Positions 17,578 through 26,335 are shown, counted from the stretch's first letter. The stretch is 64,000 nucleotides of DNA from Leisingera sp. JC1 (GCF_001679925.1 NZ_LYUZ01000024.1:38877-102876), one strand, 5' to 3'. Translations and numbers: made by a program. The notes: generated from the letters alone by a model not told the origin.

Positions 17578-18939
17578 TTATTCGGCGGGAACGCTTTTGG
17601 GGTCGGGTGAGTTCCGGCCTTGGGCGATCAAGGCGCGGCGGGCCAGGGCGTAATTGTCCTCGGTGCCGCCGCGTTTGACGCGGCGGTCATCTAGGATTGC
17701 TTCGGCTTCGTCAAGCCGTCCTGCGCGCAGGCCGGCGTCGATGGTTATCCGTTCGAAAACATCGCGTTGCGCGTGGCTGCCGCCGGCCAGCTGAAGCGTG
17801 GTGCGGGCTGTGGATAAATTCTCGAATGCGGCCTTGTAATTACCGTCCCCGAAGGCCTCCAGCCCGTCGGCGGCAGCGCATCCGGGCGCTGCCATCCGCT
17901 CTTTCGCCTCGCTGCCGCCGGTGCTGGCATCGGCGTGAATCCGCTGAACCAGCCTATGCGCGTCCTCCTTGCGGTGGCCGGTCAGAGCCAGGAGGTAGTG
18001 CAAATCGGCGAAAATCAGGCTTCCATCCTCGGTCCGGCTGGCACAGAGATTCGCCAGTTCCTCCCAGCGGGAGCCCACATTGACACCTTCCAGCTCCAGC
18101 CGCATCAAGAGCGAGGTGGCATTGGAGATGTCGCGGTAGTCGTCGGTCTTGTCCTTGCGGACCTCGGTGTCATAGAGCGCGATGGCCTCGTCCATCTGGC
18201 CGAGGTCCAGATGCATCAGCGCTTTGTGCCACCAGACGTGGTAGCGGAAATTGTTGCAATGCGCCCAGGCCTCCTCGCGGCCATGCAGCCATTCCAGCCC
18301 GGCAGAGGCGTTGCCGGTCATGTCGTGGACATGGGCAACGGCGTGCAGGCCCCAGGCATCGTCCGGCGCCATCCAAAGCGCCTGGCGGCCGGCGTTGGCC
18401 GCGCGCTCGAATTCGCCGGTTTCCTCCAGCGCAAAGGAGTGGCAGCCCAAGAGGTAGCCGCGGCCGGCGTGATCCGGGTCATAGCTTGGCAGCACACGTT
18501 CGATCGAGGCGCGCATGCCTGCGGGGTCGCCCATGATGAAACGAATGCCGTGGCTGAGTTTCATCGCCAGCGTGTCCTGCGGGAAGACGTCCAGCACTTT
18601 CTCCATCCGCTGGATGGCCAGGCTGGGATGGCCGGCAAGCCAGTTTTCCAGCGCGTCGACATATTTCCGTTCGCGGGGCAGGGTGGCCTCATAGACCGCC
18701 TTGGCGTCCTGCAGCGCCTCGCGCGCAGTCGGCAGCAGTTCGCTGCGCCCCAGCATCAGCAGCGACAATCCCTTGATGGCATGTGCCAAGGCGAATTCGG
18801 GCGACGCCTTGAGCACTGCGCCCAGATGATCTGCGGTGGAAGCGGCATGGGCCAGGACCCCCAGTTGCACGGCGTTCCAATCCTGCAGTGCGTTGGTGTC
18901 AGTCAGGCTGCTCTCCTGGCCGAAAATATCAAGCATCAT
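17578..18939 (-). CDS. TTC38-like tetratricopeptide repeat protein
   Basis: The start is at tandem ATG codons 18939/18936 (about 453 aa); the longer frame is not convincing. The protein is an alpha-helical TPR array without a signal peptide. The conserved central segment 'DDAWGLHAVAHVHDMTGNASAGLEWL' and 'HVWWHKALMHLDLGQMDEAIALYD' match the TTC38 family, found in animals and scattered bacteria. Its biochemical role is unknown. It lies just upstream of opgC on the same strand, so it may be co-transcribed with the glucan genes. Confidence 0.82.
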   Translation of the reverse strand: MMLDIFGQESSLTDTNALQDWNAVQLGVLAHAASTADHLGAVLKASPEFALAHAIKGLSLLMLGRSELLPTAREALQDAKAVYEATLPRERKYVDALENWLAGHPSLAIQRMEKVLDVFPQDTLAMKLSHGIRFIMGDPAGMRASIERVLPSYDPDHAGRGYLLGCHSFALEETGEFERAANAGRQALWMAPDDAWGLHAVAHVHDMTGNASAGLEWLHGREEAWAHCNNFRYHVWWHKALMHLDLGQMDEAIALYDTEVRKDKTDDYRDISNATSLLMRLELEGVNVGSRWEELANLCASRTEDGSLIFADLHYLLALTGHRKEDAHRLVQRIHADASTGGSEAKERMAAPGCAAADGLEAFGDGNYKAAFENLSTARTTLQLAGGSHAQRDVFERITIDAGLRAGRLDEAEAILDDRRVKRGGTEDNYALARRALIAQGRNSPDPKSVPAE

Positions 18940-19122
18940 GGGGGTCCAATCTTTGTCAAATGAAGCGCGGGTTCCTGTCCCGATGGAGAGTAGATCATCG
19001 CAACGGTCCGGGCGAACCCCGCTCGCGGTTTGGTGATGGGCTGTGTGCACTCAGCTTTGAAATTCGCCGGATGTGTAGGATTTTCCGGGAAAATTCTGCA
19101 AGAGACCGGGGCCGAAGACAGC

Positions 19123-19151
19123 AAAAACACCGCCGGTTTGGCGGTGTTTTG
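19123..19151 (-). terminator. Rho-independent terminator after the CoA-transferase operon
   Basis: A perfect 11-bp stem (AAAACACCGCC / GGCGGTGTTTT, 5-base loop) is followed on the minus strand by TTTTTGC. It sits 47 bp beyond the CoA-transferase stop codon and shields the TPR/opg genes downstream. Confidence 0.85.
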
Positions 19152-19197
19152 CCGGAATCTGTAACACTTGGCGGAATGCTGCCGCGGGTTTGGGCGG

Positions 19198-20397
19198 TCA
19201 GGCTGCCCCGAAGGGGGCATCTGAGCTCAGAATCTCCTCTGTGCCCTCGCCGCATTGGGGGGGCGCGTGGCGGTAAGTGACCGGTGTTCGCGAGAAGTTC
19301 AGGGGGTTGCCCAGCAGTTTTACCGGTCCTGCCGCAGTGTCCATACCGATAGCCATGTCCCGTGCTGCAACCTGATCCGTGGCAAACAGGGTGTCCAGTG
19401 TCTGCACCGGGCCGGCGGGGACCTTGCGGGCCTCCATGGCGTCCAGAACCTCATGCGTGGTAAACCGCTGCACCGAAGGGATCAGCACGCTGTTGAGCGC
19501 ATCGCGGTTCTGCAGACGGGCCGGGTTGGAGGCAAAGCGGGGGTCTTCTGCCAGGCCCTCAAGCTTCAGGAATTCCATGAACCGGCGGAACTGGCTGTCG
19601 TTGCCCACCGCCAAAATCACGTGGCCGTCCGCGGTTTCATAGACACCATAGGGCATAATGCTGGGGTGCTCATTGCCGCGGCGCTTGGGGTTCTGGCCTG
19701 TATTCAGATAGGCGACGCCTTCGTTGATCAGCCAGGCGATCTGGGCGTCGACCAGTGCCAGGTCGATTTGCTGGCCTTCGCCGGTTTTCTGGCGGTGGTG
19801 CAGGGCCGAGAGGATGCCGATGCAGGCATACATGCCGCACATCACATCGGCGATGCCGACACCGGCCTTCATCGGCTGGCCTTCGGGCTCTCCGGTCAGA
19901 GACATGATGCCGCCGAAGCCCTGGGCCATGATGTCATAGCCGGGCTTATGGCTGTTGGGGCCGGTCTGGCCGTAGCCGGAGATCGAACAGTAGACCAGGC
20001 CGGGCAGGTCGTTCTTGAGGCTGGCAAAATCCAGCCCGTATTTCGCCAGCCCGCCGGGTTTGAAGTTCTCGATCAGGATGTCGGCCTCTGCCGCAAGACG
20101 GCGGATGGCCTGCTGGCCGTCTTCCGTTGCAATATCAATGGCAACCGAGCGCTTGTTGCGGTTGGCGGCCATGAAATAGGCGGAGAGGTCGGATTGCTGC
20201 CCGTCCGCATCCACAACATAGGGCGGTCCCCACTGGCGGGTGTCGTCACCGCCGGTCTTGGGGTTTTCCACCTTGATCACCGTGGCGCCGAGGTCGCCCA
20301 GAAGCTGGGTGCAGGTCGGGCCTGCCAGAATGCGGGAGAGGTCGAGGACCTTGACGCCATTGAGGGCGCCGTGGGGGAGCAGGTCAGATGCGGCCAT
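19198..20397 (-). CDS. CaiB/BaiF-type (class III) CoA-transferase
   Basis: The start at ATG 20397 (399 aa) has a GGAGG ribosome binding site. The class III CoA-transferase family is clear from 'VLDLSRILAGPTCTQLLGDLGATVIKVENP' and 'ANRNKRSVAID'. The catalytic Asp lies in the 'GQTGPNSHKPGYDIMAQGFGG' segment. Members move CoA between carboxylic acids (formyl/oxalyl, carnitine, succinyl/mesaconyl and others). The gene overlaps the upstream ThDP enzyme by 14 bp, so the pair should act in one pathway: an acid activated to its CoA ester, then cleaved or decarboxylated. The exact substrate is unknown. Confidence 0.88.
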   Translation of the reverse strand: MAASDLLPHGALNGVKVLDLSRILAGPTCTQLLGDLGATVIKVENPKTGGDDTRQWGPPYVVDADGQQSDLSAYFMAANRNKRSVAIDIATEDGQQAIRRLAAEADILIENFKPGGLAKYGLDFASLKNDLPGLVYCSISGYGQTGPNSHKPGYDIMAQGFGGIMSLTGEPEGQPMKAGVGIADVMCGMYACIGILSALHHRQKTGEGQQIDLALVDAQIAWLINEGVAYLNTGQNPKRRGNEHPSIMPYGVYETADGHVILAVGNDSQFRRFMEFLKLEGLAEDPRFASNPARLQNRDALNSVLIPSVQRFTTHEVLDAMEARKVPAGPVQTLDTLFATDQVAARDMAIGMDTAAGPVKLLGNPLNFSRTPVTYRHAPPQCGEGTEEILSSDAPFGAA

Positions 20398-21997
20398 CGT
20401 AGCCTCCGCGCTCAATCACGGCCGAGATGACGGTGAACTTGTCTGATTTCATTGCGTCCTTCAGGGCGGTGCGCAACTCGCTGCGGCCGGTGACGGTGAC
20501 ACCGTTGCCACCGAACGCGCGGCCAATCGCGGCAAAATCGTGCTCGGCGAAATCGACACCGCCGTTGGCAAGCTGCCGCTGGCGCTGTTTCAGCTCAATC
20601 AGGGCAAGGCTGGCGTCAGCGAAGACCACGAAGATCGGCGCCACTCGCAGTTCCGCGGCAGTGGCGAGCTCGCCTGCCACCATCAGGAAGCCGGCATCAC
20701 CCGAGAAGCTGACCACGGGCCGCTCCGGCTGCGCCAGCTTGCGGCCGATAGCCATCGGCACGGCGCAACCCATGGTGCAAAGGCCGGAAGACTGGATAAG
20801 ACCGCGTGGCTCGGAACACTCCCACATCTGGCTGAGCAATATCCGGTGGGCGCCGCTGTCGGCGGTGGCAAGGGTTTCCGGGGGCAGCATGGCGCGGCAT
20901 TCGGCGATGACGCCGGCGGGTCCCCAGTCCTCATCCCTCGGGAAAGCCTCTGCCAGTGCGGACTTGACCGCTGCCGGGCGGCAATTGGCCCAGGTTTCCC
21001 GCGGGGCGGTAGCTTCGGAGAGGGCTTCCAGCGTCGGTGTGATGGCGGTCAGGAAGTTCAGCCCGGCCTGATGCATGTAATGGGTGTTGGCCTCCGGTGC
21101 GATGTCGATGACGTTCTGGGTCTCAACGTCCCAGACATTGCGCCAGCCGGGGCGCATTTCGATCGGGTCATAGCCGATGGAGAGCACCAGATCGGCCTCG
21201 CGCACCAGTGGCAGAATGTGCTTGTCCGCCAAAGGCGACAGGCCAGCACCACCCAGGCATAGCGGGTGGTCTTCGGGCAGGATGCCCTTTGCCTTGTAGC
21301 TGGTGACAAAGGGGATCTGGTGTTTCTCAAGAAAACTGCGAAGGGCGGGGCCGGCATTCTCTTGCAACGCGTCGAGGCCGATCACCGCAGCCGGGCGTTC
21401 AGCGGCTGCAAGCCAGGAGCGTGCCTGCGCCAGTGCCTCGCCGCTTGGCGCGCAAGCACAGGCAGGTGCTCGGCGGATGCCGCTGTCTTTTGCTGGCGCA
21501 TCTGCAACCGAGATCGGCACGTCGATATGCACCGGCCCGTTACGGGGTTCTGTCGCGATGGCAACCGCCTTATCTGCGATCAGGTCCGCGGCTTCGGCAT
21601 CCAGCCGGAAGGTGGCTTTGGTGATCGGGGTGAAAACCGCGCGGTGGTCGAGCACCTGGTGGGTGTAGCTCTGCTCCTCTGCCGCATCGACGCAGCCGGT
21701 GAGCACCAGCATCGGCACCCGGTCCTGATGGGCGTTGGCGACCACGTTGATGCCGTTCAGCGCACCAGGGCCGAGGGTGGCGACCAGGATGACCGGCGCG
21801 CCGTCCGCATGATGCACGCCTTCACCCATGAAACCGGCGCAGTTTTCATGCTTGGCCAGGTGAAAAGTGATGCCTGCCTTGGTCAGTGCATCCACCAGTG
21901 TCAGCACCTCGCCGCCGGGCATCCCGAAGGCATGGCGGCAGCCTGCCTCAAATAGCCGCCGGGCCAGAACATCGGCTGCGCGTGAGGGTTCTGTCAT
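20384..21997 (-). CDS. ThDP-dependent enzyme, acetolactate synthase/2-hydroxyacyl-CoA lyase-like
   Basis: The start at ATG 21997 (537 aa) matches the family start 'AADVLARRLFEAGCRHAFGMPGGEVL'. Three ThDP domains are present: PYR with the activating Glu in 'KHENCAGFMGEG', the central domain, and PP. The cofactor motif is atypical: the canonical GDG is GDA ('SGDAGFL') and the Mg2+-binding Asn 26 residues on is Ala ('FADASLALIE'), with the next Asp kept. It is probably translationally coupled to the CoA-transferase. An oxalyl-CoA decarboxylase or 2-hydroxyacyl-CoA lyase role is possible, but I cannot choose between them. Confidence 0.8.
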   Translation of the reverse strand: MTEPSRAADVLARRLFEAGCRHAFGMPGGEVLTLVDALTKAGITFHLAKHENCAGFMGEGVHHADGAPVILVATLGPGALNGINVVANAHQDRVPMLVLTGCVDAAEEQSYTHQVLDHRAVFTPITKATFRLDAEAADLIADKAVAIATEPRNGPVHIDVPISVADAPAKDSGIRRAPACACAPSGEALAQARSWLAAAERPAAVIGLDALQENAGPALRSFLEKHQIPFVTSYKAKGILPEDHPLCLGGAGLSPLADKHILPLVREADLVLSIGYDPIEMRPGWRNVWDVETQNVIDIAPEANTHYMHQAGLNFLTAITPTLEALSEATAPRETWANCRPAAVKSALAEAFPRDEDWGPAGVIAECRAMLPPETLATADSGAHRILLSQMWECSEPRGLIQSSGLCTMGCAVPMAIGRKLAQPERPVVSFSGDAGFLMVAGELATAAELRVAPIFVVFADASLALIELKQRQRQLANGGVDFAEHDFAAIGRAFGGNGVTVTGRSELRTALKDAMKSDKFTVISAVIERGGYDGRI

Positions 21998-22059
21998 CTT
22001 GTCCGTCCAATCCGTTGATTTGCCGCCAGAATGCCGAGCCTGTGCCCGCGCGCAAGCCC

Positions 22060-22077
22060 TCTCACGCCAGTGTGAGA
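22060..22077. promoter_or_regulatory. Candidate operator upstream of the ThDP enzyme gene
   Basis: A perfect inverted repeat TCTCAC-N6-GTGAGA lies 63-80 bp before the ATG at 21997, in the expected place for a regulator dimer. No regulator gene is adjacent, so the cognate protein is unknown. Confidence 0.4.
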
Positions 22078-22123
22078 AATGCTGCGGCGGTTTTTGGCGC
22101 AAACGGGGGATTGGGGGCCGCGG

Positions 22124-22594
22124 TTACTTTTGGGCCTGTTCAGCGATCAGCGCGAAGCGGCGGTCGAGTTGGCCGGCCAGAGCTGCCAGGCCTGCGCCGC
22201 CCTCATCCGAGTAAGGGGCAAAGACATGCGTGGGCAGCTTGTAAGACAGCGTGGCGGTGCCGTCAGCTTCCTCTGTCACATACATCCGCACCGGAGCCTC
22301 GATCATCGCGGCGGTGGAGAGCGCCAGGATCTTCACTGCGAAGTCGTTGTTGAAGAGGCCGATCACCCGGTTGCCGGGAATGGTGATGCCGCGGGCGGCA
22401 GCGGCCTGGGTCGGGCCTGCCTGGGTGACGACACCCAGACCCTCAGCCTTGGCGGCGGCTTTGACGTCTGCAACCAGCTGTTCGAAGGGTTTGGAGGTTT
22501 CATGCACGGCCCAGCCGTCGCGCGGGGCAATGCTGCCTGCCGAGACTGTTGCGGCAGAAAGGGCAAAGGCGGCGGTCAGGCGTCTGAAATACAT
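22124..22594 (-). CDS. Exported DUF302 domain protein
   Basis: The start at ATG 22594 ('MYFRRLTAAFALS') gives 156 aa with a Sec signal peptide cleaved near 'TVSAGS'. The mature part is a DUF302 alpha/beta domain with the characteristic 'KPFEQLVADVKAAAKAEGLGVV' opening and 'GLFNNDFAVKIL' and 'PVRMYVTEEADGTATLSYK' strands. Family members are small periplasmic proteins without a known reaction; some bind metals or nucleotides. The gene sits 85 bp after phoX on the same strand and ends 126 bp before the ThDP enzyme start. Confidence 0.85.
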   Translation of the reverse strand: MYFRRLTAAFALSAATVSAGSIAPRDGWAVHETSKPFEQLVADVKAAAKAEGLGVVTQAGPTQAAAARGITIPGNRVIGLFNNDFAVKILALSTAAMIEAPVRMYVTEEADGTATLSYKLPTHVFAPYSDEGGAGLAALAGQLDRRFALIAEQAQK

Positions 22595-22679
22595 GGGGCT
22601 CTCCCGGATGTCAGTGCCAACCCTAAAAGAGTTGCTGCAGTTGCGGGGCTCACATTTGCGTGCGCCGCGCCGCTGCGGG

Positions 22680-24713
22680 TCAGCCCGCGATCTTGCCGCC
22701 GCCTTGTTTGGTGACCACAACCACCGAGGGGCGGGGCGGCATCGCCGGGTCGAAGTCTGGCCAGCGGGTGGCCGGGTCCTCGAAGGTGGATTCTCGCTCA
22801 AACCCTTTCAGGCTGGTGGTGCCGTCGGTGCCGGGGTGCTGCACTGCCAGGAACAGGGTTTCATTGTCGGGGGTGAAGTAGGGGCCGCAAAGCTCTGCCC
22901 CTACGGGACATCGGAAGAACAGCTTGGAATGGCCGCGCAAATCTCCTTCGGTCTCCACGCCGTAGAGCCCGTCGGATTTGCCTGTCTTGTCCCACTTGCG
23001 GCCCTGATCGGTCGCGACCCAGAGGCGGCCCTCCGCGTCCATGGCGCAATTGTCCGGGGAGCCGAACCAGCCGTTTTCTGTGGTTTCCGGGTTCCATTGC
23101 GCTCCGACGGCAGCGATTGCGGGATTGCCGCATTGCACCAGGATCGACCAGCTGCCGCGGGTGGCGGCGTGGTCGCCGCCGTTTTCCTTGAGTTCGATGA
23201 TATGGCCGAAGTCCGAGTCCGGCCGCGGGTTTGCGGCGTCCGTTTGGCCCGGCTTGCGCTTGGAGTTGTTGGTGAGCATCACATAAGCGGTGCCGTCGCC
23301 GCGGGGGGAGACGTCTTCGGGGCGGTCCATCGGGGTTGCGCCCAGGGCATCCCCGGCCAGGCGGGCGTCAATCAGGACATCTGCATGGCTGGCAAAGCCG
23401 TTTTCATCCGTCAGCGGGCCTTGGCCATGGACCAGCGGCAGCCAATGCAAGGTGCCGTCCGGGTCAAACCGGGCAGCATAGAGCGTGCCGTCGCTAAGCA
23501 GTCTGGAGTTGGCGGCCCGGTCCTGCGAAACCGATCCGCGGGAGATGTATTTGTAAAGATACTCGAACCGGGCATCGTCGCCCATGTAGATCACCAGGCG
23601 GCCATCTGCAGAAAGGGTGGTTTCCGCGCCCTCATGAGCAAAGCGGCCAAGTGCGGTGTGCTTCATCGGTGTCGATTGCGGGTCCAACGGATCAACCTCA
23701 ACAACCCATCCGAAGCGGTTCACTTCATTAGGTTCTTTACCGATGTCGAAACGGTCGTAGAACTTGCCCCAGGCGTACCAGTTGCCAGGAGCGCCATAGC
23801 GCTCAAGTTTTTCAGCCTCTGGATGCCCGGAGGCGTCGGGCTCGCCATCAAAGCCGGTTTCATCGGTCCAGAAGTAGCCGTGAAAATTCTCCTCTGCCAT
23901 CAGCCAGGTGCCCCAGGGAGTCATGCCGCCGGCGCAATTGTTCAGGGTGCCGATGACTTCGCGGCCGGATGGATCGGCGCTGGTCTGCATACGCGGATGG
24001 CCCGCAGCGGGGCCGTCAACGCCCATTACCGTGTTCAGAGGCGAGATCCGGCGGTTCATCCCGCCGTCGCGCACAAATGTCCATTTGCCGCCGGATCCGC
24101 GGGTGATTTCCACCACTGAGCCGCCGTGGGCAGCCATTTCTATTTCCACCAGTTCTTGGGTCATGCCGGCGAAATCAGCTTTGTCCTGCCGGCCGAGGTG
24201 CGGGAACATCACCTCCTCGTTGGTGTATTCGTGATTGACGCAAAGGAGGCCGCGGGTGCCTTCTGCATTCAGCGGCAGGAAGCCGATGTAGTCGTTGTTG
24301 TAGCCGAATTGCTGTAACTGGGCTTCGGCGCTTTGGTTCATCACGTCGAACTCAGGTGCGTCCGCAGTGATGGGATCGCCCCAGCGCAGCAAGATATCGG
24401 CGTCATAGCCCTCAGCGATATGGTGAGTGTGGTCATTTCCCCATGCCAGCTCATCAAAGGCGTAACGGCTTTTGGAGCTTGTGGCCGCCGAGGCAGCTTG
24501 AAGCGTTCCGGAGAGAGCGGAAGCGCAGTACAAGGCTGCGGTGGCGGAGATGCTAAGCATCCCATTCAGCACTGTGCGGCGGCCATGGCGCGCAGCGGCC
24601 ACATCGCCAAAGGTGCGGCGGAGGTTCGGATTGGCCGGACAGTCGTCCGCGGCTTCAAAGGCTTCCGCCTTGTTGCCGGTCTGGGGGTCATTGATGATCT
24701 GCCTGCGGTTCAC
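22680..24713 (-). CDS. phoX: PhoX-family alkaline phosphatase, Tat-exported
   Basis: I place the start at GTG 24713 (677 aa), because GGAG lies seven bases upstream; ATG 24740 in frame has no ribosome binding site. A twin-arginine signal ('GRRTVLNGMLSIS') lies unusually deep, about 45 residues in, as is common in PhoX. PhoX/DUF839 motifs include 'CVNHEYTNEEVMFPH', 'NNCAGGMTPWGTWLMAEENFHGYFW', 'GRFAHEGAETTLSADGRLVIYMGDDARFEYLYK' fragments and 'RPEDVSPRGDGTAYVMLTNN'. It is a Ca2+/Fe3+-dependent phosphomonoesterase that releases phosphate in the periplasm. I see no clear Pho box in the short upstream gap. Confidence 0.88.
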   Translation of the reverse strand: MNRRQIINDPQTGNKAEAFEAADDCPANPNLRRTFGDVAAARHGRRTVLNGMLSISATAALYCASALSGTLQAASAATSSKSRYAFDELAWGNDHTHHIAEGYDADILLRWGDPITADAPEFDVMNQSAEAQLQQFGYNNDYIGFLPLNAEGTRGLLCVNHEYTNEEVMFPHLGRQDKADFAGMTQELVEIEMAAHGGSVVEITRGSGGKWTFVRDGGMNRRISPLNTVMGVDGPAAGHPRMQTSADPSGREVIGTLNNCAGGMTPWGTWLMAEENFHGYFWTDETGFDGEPDASGHPEAEKLERYGAPGNWYAWGKFYDRFDIGKEPNEVNRFGWVVEVDPLDPQSTPMKHTALGRFAHEGAETTLSADGRLVIYMGDDARFEYLYKYISRGSVSQDRAANSRLLSDGTLYAARFDPDGTLHWLPLVHGQGPLTDENGFASHADVLIDARLAGDALGATPMDRPEDVSPRGDGTAYVMLTNNSKRKPGQTDAANPRPDSDFGHIIELKENGGDHAATRGSWSILVQCGNPAIAAVGAQWNPETTENGWFGSPDNCAMDAEGRLWVATDQGRKWDKTGKSDGLYGVETEGDLRGHSKLFFRCPVGAELCGPYFTPDNETLFLAVQHPGTDGTTSLKGFERESTFEDPATRWPDFDPAMPPRPSVVVVTKQGGGKIAG

Positions 24714-24794
24714 TGCTGAGCTCCGGTTGGCGTGCCGCATGCGGCGGCTAGCACTGTTTCGCCGGTATGCAGAGTATTGCGCAGCCCGGCGGCG

Positions 24795-25133
24795 TCAATC
24801 GCCGTCGTTGCAGAAAATATCGTAAACCACTTCCAGTACGCGGCGGGCTTTGTCATCTGCCAGGCGATAGTAGATCGCCTTGCCGTCGCGGCGCGGAATA
24901 ACCAGCCCTTCCAGGCGCAAACGGGAGAGCTGCTGCGAGACGGCGGCCTGGCGGGCAGACAGAAGTTGCTCCAGCTCTGTTACGGACTTTTCGCCTGAGA
25001 CCAGATGGCACAGGATCATCAGCCGCCCCTGATGGCTGATCGCTTTAAGGAAACTGGAAGCCTTGGTCGCATTTGCGAGCATTTGCTCCTTTTGGTCCGG
25101 GTCCATGTCAGCTGAAAACTCGGGTAGTGGCAT
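24795..25133 (-). CDS. ArsR-family repressor, BigR/SqrR/YgaV-like persulfide sensor
   Basis: The start at ATG 25133 (112 aa) is set by TGGAGA upstream. The protein is a compact winged helix ('ARQAAVSQQLSRLRLEGLV', wing 'RRDGKAIYYRL'). Two cysteines fall at positions 42 ('LMILCHL') and 108 ('YDIFCND'). These are the residue numbers of the BigR dithiol (Cys42/Cys108) and match the SqrR pair, which form a disulfide or polysulfide bridge on exposure to persulfide. It therefore probably represses sulfide/persulfide genes. Likely targets lie at 48.9-51.1 kb, not next to it; the gene after it is phoX. Confidence 0.85.
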   Translation of the reverse strand: MPLPEFSADMDPDQKEQMLANATKASSFLKAISHQGRLMILCHLVSGEKSVTELEQLLSARQAAVSQQLSRLRLEGLVIPRRDGKAIYYRLADDKARRVLEVVYDIFCNDGD

Positions 25134-25213
25134 CTTGCGTCTCCAGGCGGCACCGGGGCCCCTTTTCCCTTTTTTGAAATACGCGCAGACCACGAATTAA
25201 TGCGGCCCGTGCG

Positions 25214-25229
25214 TATTCTCAACAGAATA
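25214..25229. promoter_or_regulatory. Candidate operator of the BigR/SqrR-like repressor
   Basis: A perfect inverted repeat TATTCT-N4-AGAATA lies 81-96 bp upstream of the repressor's ATG. The family recognises ATTC...GAAT-type palindromes, so autoregulation is plausible. The half-site ATTCTCAA recurs upstream of the persulfide operon near 51140. Confidence 0.5.
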
Positions 25230-25230
25230 T

Positions 25231-25244
25231 CTAAGTTCGCTTAG
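25231..25244. repeat. Short hairpin CTAAG-TTCG-CTTAG
   Basis: A perfect 5-bp stem with a TTCG tetraloop immediately follows the candidate operator in the same promoter region. It may be a second operator half or an RNA hairpin at the end of the minus-strand GlxA-type gene. Confidence 0.35.
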
Positions 25245-25327
25245 CAGACCTTACCGGTACGGCCAAAAGAAAAGTTGCCAATTTGGTATCTGTGAAGAGA
25301 GTGCCCCTCCGCCCGGCGGGAGCTCCG

Positions 25328-26335
25328 TCAGCTCCAGCCCTTGCGGAAGAAGTGCGGCGAGGCGCCGAACTTTCGCTTGAACTGGCGCGAGAAATGCGTT
25401 GCCGAGTTGAAACCGGAGGCCAGGGCGATTTCGGTGACGCTCATCGAGGTTTCGTTCATCAGCGCAAAAGCATGGCTGAGGCGCATGTCGAAGTAGACGT
25501 GCATCGGGCTCTGGTTCAGGTAGCGCGAAAACAGCCGTTCCAGCTGGCGGCGGGAGATGTCGAGCCGATCGCAGAGGTCGCCGATCGACAGCGGCTCCTC
25601 AATCGATTCCTGCATCAGCTGCAGTGCATTCAGCAGGCGCTGGTTGCGGCTGCCGATTGCCACCGCGTAGTTAGATTTCTGCGGTGCTGCCTGGCCGCCG
25701 GAGCGCACGTGCAGGCACATGTCGGCGACGATGATCGCCAGTTGCTTGCCGTGGCGTTCCTCAATCAGGTGCAGCATCATGTCGGTCGCGGCATTGCCGC
25801 CGCCGCAGGTCATCAGCGGCCCGGAGATCTCGAAGATGTTGGGCGATGGTTCCAGGCTTGGATAGCTTTCCAGGAATCCCGGCTGGTTTTCCCAATGCAG
25901 GGTGAACTTGTGGTTCTTGATAAGACCGGCCTGGGCCAGCGCAAAGGCGCCGGTGCAGATGCCGCCGATGGAACGGCCAAAGCGGCTTTCGCGGCGCAGC
26001 CAGTTCAGGGTGACCTCGCTGGCGGCCGCATGCGGTTCAACCCCGGCGCAGACAAACCCCATCGAATCTGAGGGCAGCGGCTGCAGCTGGGTGTCCGGCG
26101 TCACCACCATGCCGTTGGAGCAGCGCACCGGCTGGCCGTCCTCTGTCATGATGTACCAGCGGTACAGCCGGGTGCCGGTCACCTGGTTGGCAATGCGCAA
26201 GGGTTCGATGGCGGCGGCCACCGGCAGCATCGTCGCCTTCGGCAGCAGCAGGAAATAGAAATCCAGCGGCTCGCCCTCGAACGGAATGGCGAGATTGGCA
26301 GCGGCGCCTTTCTGAACGAAGCTGTCATCGGACAT
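25328..26335 (-). CDS. GlxA-family AraC-type transcriptional regulator
   Basis: The start at ATG 26335 (335 aa). The N-terminal half is a DJ-1/PfpI-like (type 1 glutamine amidotransferase-like) ligand domain: 'PLDFYFLLLPKATMLPVAAAIEPLRIAN'-type start and 'GGICTGAFALAQAGLI', where a Cys occupies the nucleophile-elbow position. The C-terminal half has two AraC helix-turn-helices ('LSIGDLCDRLDISRRQLERLF', 'VTEIALASGFNSATHFSRQFKRKFGASP'). This arrangement is shared with GbdR, CdhR and ArgR-type activators of quaternary amine or amino acid catabolism. Which ligand applies is unknown; no catabolic operon adjoins it. Confidence 0.9.
   Translation of the reverse strand: MSDDSFVQKGAAANLAIPFEGEPLDFYFLLLPKATMLPVAAAIEPLRIANQVTGTRLYRWYIMTEDGQPVRCSNGMVVTPDTQLQPLPSDSMGFVCAGVEPHAAASEVTLNWLRRESRFGRSIGGICTGAFALAQAGLIKNHKFTLHWENQPGFLESYPSLEPSPNIFEISGPLMTCGGGNAATDMMLHLIEERHGKQLAIIVADMCLHVRSGGQAAPQKSNYAVAIGSRNQRLLNALQLMQESIEEPLSIGDLCDRLDISRRQLERLFSRYLNQSPMHVYFDMRLSHAFALMNETSMSVTEIALASGFNSATHFSRQFKRKFGASPHFFRKGWS

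Noticed and set aside
19198-21997. Assignment as formyl-CoA:oxalate transferase plus oxalyl-CoA decarboxylase (frc/oxc)
   Set aside because: The gene pair fits in logic, but the ThDP enzyme's altered motif and AHAS-like sequence do not clearly match Oxc, so no gene symbols were given.
22251-24119. 622-codon plus-strand frame antisense to phoX
   Set aside because: PhoX motifs are intact on the minus strand, and the antisense product matches nothing.
24741-24794. Pho box upstream of phoX
   Set aside because: The gap is only about 80 bp and contains no CTGTCAT-type direct repeat.
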